Origin: SZUA-318 sp964412015
Lineage (GTDB): Bacteria; Gemmatimonadota; Gemmatimonadetes; Longimicrobiales; Gaopeijiaceae
Direction: 5' to 3'
Length of the DNA: 64,000 nucleotides
Assembly: GCA_964412015.1 (NCBI GenBank)
Contig: CAYPMO010000012.1
Span: 1-64,000 of the forward strand
Positions 59,754 to 64,000 of this stretch are shown here, one piece after another. The number at the start of each line of letters is the position of its first letter. The first letter of the stretch is position 1. A program made the position numbers and the translations under genes. The notes below the pieces were generated by a model. It did no database searches. It was not told the origin of the DNA and saw nothing but the letters and a program-made list of their open reading frames with translations.

Positions 59754-59999
59754 ATGGACTACGACGTGCTCGAAGCTCGGTACGCGGGCGGATACGCCGT
59801 GTGGCTTCGCTTTCGAGACGGATCGACCGGGGAGGTGGACCTGAGCGAGCACCTCGTTGGGCCCGTGTTCGAGCCCCTCCGCGACGTCGCCTACTTCCGG
59901 ACCTTCAGGGTCCACCCGGAGTTCCGTACGCTCGTCTGGCCGAACGGGGCCGACTTCGCGCCGGAGTTCCTGCACCACAAGGTGCGCGTCACGGCCTGA
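59754..59999 (+). CDS. DUF2442 domain protein
   Basis: The 81-residue product matches DUF2442: DVLEARYAGGYAVWLRFRDGSTGEVDLSEHL, then VFEPLRDVAYFRTFRVHPEFRTLVWPNGADFAPEFLH. The family often lies next to DUF4160 genes in putative toxin-antitoxin modules, but no DUF4160 partner is present, so it is an orphan here. CTGGAG precedes the ATG. It has the lowest GC of the genes in its neighbourhood, consistent with acquisition. Confidence 0.88.
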   Translation: MDYDVLEARYAGGYAVWLRFRDGSTGEVDLSEHLVGPVFEPLRDVAYFRTFRVHPEFRTLVWPNGADFAPEFLHHKVRVTA

Positions 60000-60028
60000 G
60001 GGCGCGCGTCCGGACGCGGCGCGACGCT

Positions 60029-61387
60029 CTACCGATATCCCGGCACCGGGCCCGTGCGCGCCGGCCCGCCGGCCTGGCCCGCCCACACGACCGCGTTTTG
60101 CCAGAGCCGCTCGTAGTCGCCGCCGACGCCTCCGTGTGCGTGGTGCGCCGGGTACAGGCTGACCGCGACGAGCCGCTGGCCGGCGGTTTCCTGGCGGTAT
60201 CCCACGAGCGGGACGCCGTCCGCCCACGAGGCCACGACGGTCGTGCCCGCTTTCGCGGAGACGCCGCCCCGGTACCCGGACGACGAGAGCGAGACGACAC
60301 CGTCGGTGAGCGCGTGCGGCGTGACGTCGCCGAGCGTGGACGCCGAGTATAGGCCGCTGCCCGCCGAGAACGGATCCATACGCTCGAGCCTGCCCCAGCC
60401 GGGGCTCCCGAGCCCGCCGTCGCTCCGGCCCTGCCAGTAGAACGAGCCGAAGACGACGTTGCCGCCGAGCTCGACGTAGCGGGCCAGCTCGTCGCCGAGC
60501 TCCACGGCTTCGTCGAAGAGCCCGTTCTGGTAGAGCAGCACCACGTCGTAGGTGCGGAGTGTCTCGATCCCCGGCGGGGCCGACACGAAGAAGAACCTCG
60601 AGGTGGCGAGGTCGCTCACGCCGGCCAGGAGCGACGCGGTCGTCCCGGTGTCGTTCAGGTCCCCGCCCGAGACGATCAGCACGTTCGCCGTGCAGCTTCC
60701 CGTGCGGTACTGGAACGCGGCCACCGCCGCGGACGTCGCCCCGCCCAGCGTCACGGTGCGCTCGGCCGGGCACGTGACGAAGCCGGCCCGGGTCTCCGGG
60801 CGCACCGCGTACGTGCCGGCCTCGAGGTCCATGAACAGGAACGTGCCGTCGGCCGCCGTGGTCGTCGTCGCCGCCTGCGCCCCGGCCCGCAGCGCCTCGA
60901 CGGTCACGCCGGACACGCCCTGGCCGTCGTTCCCGGCGACGCTTCCCCGGATGCCCGGTCCCGTGTAGCGCACGCCCACCTCGGTGCTCGTGCCGTCGCC
61001 GTCCCTCGTGGCCGTGGTCCGCACGGTGGCGGTGAACAGCTCGGTCTCGCCCTGGAGCGCGGTGATCGTGACGTCGAGCGCGGCGCCGAGCGCCGACTCG
61101 GGGAGTGCTACGTCGAGCTCGTGCGAGGACGCTCCGGGCGTGACCCGGATCACCGTGTCGGCGTAGAGCGCGCGGCTGACCGCGTCCTCCACGCGCACGT
61201 GGAACCGGTCCACGCGGTCGAACGCCTCCCCGAGCGCCGCGCCCTCGTCGGATCCGACGCCGTCGGCGGCCTGGAGACTGAACGCCAGCGGGAACCCCCG
61301 ATCGCCGGCCGGGCCCGCCGCGTCCGTGCAGGCCGCCGCACCGAGCGCGAGGAGCGCCGCGAGCGAACCCCGCCGCAGGGCCCTCAT
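60029..61387 (-). CDS. Putative lipoprotein with carboxypeptidase-regulatory-like domain
   Basis: The 452-residue product has a signal peptide ending in a weak lipobox (LGAAAC, Cys about 20). A beta-rich segment is followed by a transthyretin/carboxypeptidase-regulatory-like module (about 150-225: IRGSVAGNDGQGVSGVTVEALRAG, GTFLFMDLEAGTYAVRPE). The C-terminal part (about 235-450) resembles a Rossmann or glutamine-amidotransferase-like fold: NVLIVSGGDLNDTGTTASLLAGV, YDVVLLYQNGLFDEAVELGDELARYVELGGNVVFGSF. Function is unknown. The ATG overlaps the stop of the preceding OMP gene. Confidence 0.78.
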   Translation of the reverse strand: MRALRRGSLAALLALGAAACTDAAGPAGDRGFPLAFSLQAADGVGSDEGAALGEAFDRVDRFHVRVEDAVSRALYADTVIRVTPGASSHELDVALPESALGAALDVTITALQGETELFTATVRTTATRDGDGTSTEVGVRYTGPGIRGSVAGNDGQGVSGVTVEALRAGAQAATTTTAADGTFLFMDLEAGTYAVRPETRAGFVTCPAERTVTLGGATSAAVAAFQYRTGSCTANVLIVSGGDLNDTGTTASLLAGVSDLATSRFFFVSAPPGIETLRTYDVVLLYQNGLFDEAVELGDELARYVELGGNVVFGSFYWQGRSDGGLGSPGWGRLERMDPFSAGSGLYSASTLGDVTPHALTDGVVSLSSSGYRGGVSAKAGTTVVASWADGVPLVGYRQETAGQRLVAVSLYPAHHAHGGVGGDYERLWQNAVVWAGQAGGPARTGPVPGYR

Positions 61388-62724
61388 GCGCCACCTCCCG
61401 CGAGGCTCAGGCCCACGCTTCCCTGGAGCCCGTCGTAGCCGATCCCGTCCCGCTCCCCGGAGAGCGTGCCGGCGGCCACGTCCAGCCGGACGGGGCCGAC
61501 CCGGAGCCCGAACCCGCCGGTCAGCGCGGCGATCCCGTCCTCGGCGCGCGCGTACCCTGCGCGGAGCACGAAGAACCCGATCCGCTGCTCGGCGCCGAGG
61601 GCGATCCTCTGGTCCCAAGGCGCGCTCTGGCGCCCGCGCGGGGAGACGGCCGACGCGTTGAGCTCGACGAACGTGCCGTGCGCGCCGGCCCAGCCGAGCC
61701 CCGCGCGGTACACGGTGGGGAAGTACGACTCGGCGAACAGGCCCCGCGCGGCCTCGAACACCGGCAGGCTCACGCCCGACGGATCGAGCGGCATGTCGGC
61801 GAAGCGGTCGAGCAGCTCCTCGAAGTCCGCCTCGTCGAAGTCCGTGTCGGTGAACTCGGCCTCGTGGGTCCGGAGCGCGTCGTCCCACGTCATGCGTTGC
61901 GCGACGTTCTGGGCGGCGAGCGACATGCGCACGCCGCGTCCCAGCTCGACGGCGAGGCCCAGGTCCACGCCCCACCCGCTTCCTCCGGGCGCCTCGATGG
62001 CGACGCCGGTGAGGCGGAGCGTCTCGTCGTCGAGGTCGATCTCGGGCTCGAAGAACCGGCCCTGGGCCAGGCGATGACCCCGCACGTACCGGATGCCGAT
62101 GCCCACGCCGAGCCGATCGGCCAGGGACAGCCCGTAGGCCAGCGTCATCTCGGTGAACGAGGCCACCCGGAATCCGGTCTCACGGACCGCGTACTCCTTG
62201 ATGCGCTCGGGGTTGAACCCGCTGACCGTGAGGTCGGCCACCTCGCGGCTCATCGCGCCTTCGGCCAGCACGCGGCTCCGGACGCGCAGCCCCACGGGGC
62301 CCCAGGACAGGCCGAACGAGGGGATGGAGGCCTGCGGGGAGGGGACGTCGGCCGCCTCCGCCCCCAGGGAGAGCGCGAACCCCTCGCTCATCGCGGCGAC
62401 GTGGAACCCGTCCTGAGGCAGCCGGTCCACGACCCTCGGGTCGCCCTCGCCCGCGGCGGTGGCGATCTCCCGGAGGTCGTCGAGCGTCGTGCCCGTGAGG
62501 AGCCCGGCCGCGCCCACGTCCAGCAGCGAGAGCGACCACCCGCGCTCGAGGCCCAGGTTCGCCGGGTTCAGCTCGATGGCGTCCACCCCGCGCGCCCAGA
62601 CCATTCCGGCGCCGCCCATCGCGCCGGAGACGGGCCCGGCGGCCCACTGGGCCGCCCCGGCCGTGGGGAGGGAGAGCGCCACGACGACGGCCGCGGACGA
62701 CGCGATCCACCGGCGCGCGCTCAT
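61384..62724 (-). CDS. Outer-membrane beta-barrel protein, PorV/FadL-like
   Basis: The 446-residue product has a Sec signal peptide (about 1-25, ending in AGAAQ) and the family-typical N-terminal motif GPVSGAMGGAGMVWARGVDAIELNPANLG of PorV/FadL-type barrels. Repeated amphipathic strands fill the rest, with a C-terminal LSLAGGGA that does not end in Phe. An acidic insertion is seen in the middle (FTDTDFDEADFEELLDRFAD). It lies between two lipoprotein genes with ATGA overlaps on both sides. Confidence 0.8.
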   Translation of the reverse strand: MSARRWIASSAAVVVALSLPTAGAAQWAAGPVSGAMGGAGMVWARGVDAIELNPANLGLERGWSLSLLDVGAAGLLTGTTLDDLREIATAAGEGDPRVVDRLPQDGFHVAAMSEGFALSLGAEAADVPSPQASIPSFGLSWGPVGLRVRSRVLAEGAMSREVADLTVSGFNPERIKEYAVRETGFRVASFTEMTLAYGLSLADRLGVGIGIRYVRGHRLAQGRFFEPEIDLDDETLRLTGVAIEAPGGSGWGVDLGLAVELGRGVRMSLAAQNVAQRMTWDDALRTHEAEFTDTDFDEADFEELLDRFADMPLDPSGVSLPVFEAARGLFAESYFPTVYRAGLGWAGAHGTFVELNASAVSPRGRQSAPWDQRIALGAEQRIGFFVLRAGYARAEDGIAALTGGFGLRVGPVRLDVAAGTLSGERDGIGYDGLQGSVGLSLAGGGA

Positions 62725-63854
62725 CCGCGGAGCCTCACGAACAGGATCACGGTCCCCTCGGTCGTGGAGCCGTCGTCGTTCTCGAGCTCGACCTCCTCCT
62801 CGACGCGGAGGGTGAGCATGCGCCCCGTGCCGACCGGGGCGAGCTCGTACTCCATCGTCCGGTCGTCGCCGTCCGACGTGCGCGCGAGGATCAGATCGTT
62901 GCCGGAGAAACGCACGCCGGTGACGATCGGGTCGGGCGAGCCCACGCCGGTGCGGAACGTCTCGTCCACGTCGTAGCTCGACACCCCACCGCTCAGGAGC
63001 ACCCGGAGCGTGCCCCGGATCGAGACCTGTCCCACGGCCTGCGTCGGGAACCCGTCCGCGCCCATGCCGCCGAACGACAGGTCCGCGCCGAGCCGGGGCG
63101 TCAGGATGACCAGCGTGCCGCCGAGCCGCTCGAGCAGCTCGCTCGAGGCCCAGACCTTCACGAGTCCGGAGGAGAAGCACCGCCGCGCTTCGGGCCGGCA
63201 GGACGCCGCGAACCGCTGGACGTCGTCCGTGGCCGCGGGGCCGGCGCCCGCACCGGTCCCACGTGCGTCATCGCCTCCGGACGGCCCCTCCACGCCTGCC
63301 CCGCCTCCGCCCGCGGCGAACGTGCCGCCGCCGAGCGTGGGCGGCTGGCCCTGCCCCAGCGGGATGGCGTCGTCGGCGACCACTGCGGCGACCGGCCCGA
63401 GCGAGCCGAGCGACGCGGTGAGGAGCCCCGACGTCGCGTCGTAGCTTCCCGTCGCGATCAGGCTCGCCCGCCCGGCCGCGGACCACGCCACGCCGAGGCG
63501 CACCGCGTCCGCCCCGGGGACGTCCCTCGTGGGGAGGCGGAGGGCCACGCGCGCGGGCACCCGCAACTCGAGGCCCGCGGGGGCGATGTCGAAGACGGTG
63601 CCCGGGACGATCCGTCCGGCATCCCCGGGAAACGACGCGTCGAGCTTCGGCGTGAGCGTGATCTGGGTGGTGGTGGCGAGCGCCCCGACCGGGATCACGA
63701 GGGCCACGCCCGAGGGCAGGCTCACGACGCCTCCCGCCGACCCGATGCTCCGGGAGGCGGACGCCCCTTCCTCGAGCTCGAACGGGAGTTCCTGGTCGGT
63801 CTGGAGACAGCCGGGGAGGACCAGGAGGAGGGCCAGGGCGATGGGGGATCGCAT
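62721..63854 (-). CDS. Putative lipoprotein with ZU5-like domain
   Basis: The 377-residue product has a lipoprotein signal peptide with lipobox LPGC (Cys about 16). A ZU5-like beta domain follows (about 36-150: SAGGVVSLPSGVALVIPVGALATTTQITLTP). A Gly/Pro-rich linker (about 175-210) leads to a second domain with two Cys in CRPEARRC and the C-terminal EEEVELENDDGSTTEGTVILFVRL. Function is unknown. It is first in the minus-strand operon. Confidence 0.78.
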   Translation of the reverse strand: MRSPIALALLLVLPGCLQTDQELPFELEEGASASRSIGSAGGVVSLPSGVALVIPVGALATTTQITLTPKLDASFPGDAGRIVPGTVFDIAPAGLELRVPARVALRLPTRDVPGADAVRLGVAWSAAGRASLIATGSYDATSGLLTASLGSLGPVAAVVADDAIPLGQGQPPTLGGGTFAAGGGGAGVEGPSGGDDARGTGAGAGPAATDDVQRFAASCRPEARRCFSSGLVKVWASSELLERLGGTLVILTPRLGADLSFGGMGADGFPTQAVGQVSIRGTLRVLLSGGVSSYDVDETFRTGVGSPDPIVTGVRFSGNDLILARTSDGDDRTMEYELAPVGTGRMLTLRVEEEVELENDDGSTTEGTVILFVRLRG

Positions 63855-63859
63855 GCTCC

Positions 63860-63889
63860 AAGTTGCGGACCCGCGGCTCCGTTCCGCAA
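63860..63889 (-). promoter_or_regulatory. Putative leaderless promoter of the lipoprotein operon
   Basis: On the minus strand TTGCGG (63889-63884), an 18-base spacer and CAACTT (63865-63860) end five bases before the ATG at 63854. Between hexamer and ATG is GGAGC, too close for a Shine-Dalgarno. The arrangement matches that at 41210 almost base for base. Confidence 0.45.
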
Positions 63890-63967
63890 CGATCTCGCGA
63901 TCGCTTGCCGGCGCGCCCGCGGACGCTTCTCTTGAGGCGGCCCTCCGCCCCCCGTTTCCGCGAGCCC

Positions 63968-64000
63968 ATGAGCCCAATCCTCCTGGCCGGCATCGTGGCC
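63968..64000 (+). CDS. Start of a divergent gene, cut by window end
   Basis: ATG at 63968 opens eleven codons (MSPILLAGIVA) that run off the window. The hydrophobic start would fit a signal peptide or membrane helix. A possible promoter with TTGCCG (63905-63910) and TCTCTT (63928-63933) lies upstream. Too little is present for a function. Confidence 0.35.
   Translation, partial: MSPILLAGIVA

Noticed and set aside
60004..60018. CGCGTCC-GGACGCG palindrome between convergent genes
   Set aside because: It has no loop bases, so as a hairpin it loses its inner pairs; a bidirectional terminator is possible but not supported.

Overview
The window is GC-rich bacterial DNA in two parts: a long housekeeping cluster (1 to about 33.4 kb) and an accessory cell-surface polysaccharide region (about 34.9 to 59.7 kb), followed by an envelope lipoprotein/outer-membrane operon. 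A diderm bacterium is indicated by the PorV/FadL-type outer-membrane protein and the lipoproteins. The combination of type-Z S14, zinc-containing S4, L28, L33 and L36, a beta' with a large trigger-loop insertion, and an unusual EF-Tu switch I (five extra residues, KILTI in place of RGITI) makes me think of Gemmatimonadota or a close FCB/soil-marine relative. That placement is inference from memory and was not checked by search. There is no rRNA, CRISPR array, insertion sequence or recognisable replication origin.

Region 1 (1-33385, all genes on +): four tRNA genes (Thr-TGT partial, Tyr-GTA, Gly-TCC, Thr-GGT) lead directly into rpmG-secE-nusG-rplK-rplA-rplJ-rplL-rpoB-rpoC. A terminator-like hairpin and a strong sigma70-type promoter follow. 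Then come the str genes (rpsL-rpsG-fusA-tuf), the S10 genes (rpsJ to rpsQ), the spc genes (rplN to secY-adk-map) and the alpha genes (rpmJ-rpsM-rpsK-rpsD-rpoA-rplQ). A membrane-anchored OB-fold-like protein and rpmB (L28) close the run. infA is absent between map and rpmJ, where a promoter is found instead. Several spacers hold hairpins or attenuators: rplK-rplA, rplJ-rplL, rplL-rpoB, rpsG-fusA, tuf-rpsJ, rpsM-rpsK. The rplX-rplE gap holds a 118-bp imperfect palindrome that looks like a dispersed element.

Region 2 (33386-34951) is a boundary zone: the rpmB terminator, about 570 bp with no supportable gene, a DUF433/DUF5615 toxin-antitoxin-like pair on the minus strand, and a 67-bp tandem repeat with a nearby inverted partial copy.

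Region 3 (34952-59715) encodes surface polysaccharide assembly: an O-antigen ligase/polymerase-like protein, a polysaccharide pyruvyl transferase, a Wzx-type flippase, seven GT4-like glycosyltransferases, three polytopic GT-C-like proteins, two zinc-ribbon methyltransferases, a membrane-anchored transglutaminase-like protein, an AsnB-type amidotransferase, two sugar epimerases/dehydratases, RfbD and RfbB. Most neighbours overlap by 4-14 bases, so they are probably translated in coupled operons. Three genes face the other way.

Region 4 (59754-64000): a small DUF2442 protein, then on the minus strand a three-gene operon (lipoprotein, outer-membrane protein, lipoprotein), and the first 11 codons of a divergent gene cut by the window end. 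Several transcription units in the accessory half look leaderless, with a -10-like hexamer 5-6 nt before the start codon and no spaced Shine-Dalgarno.
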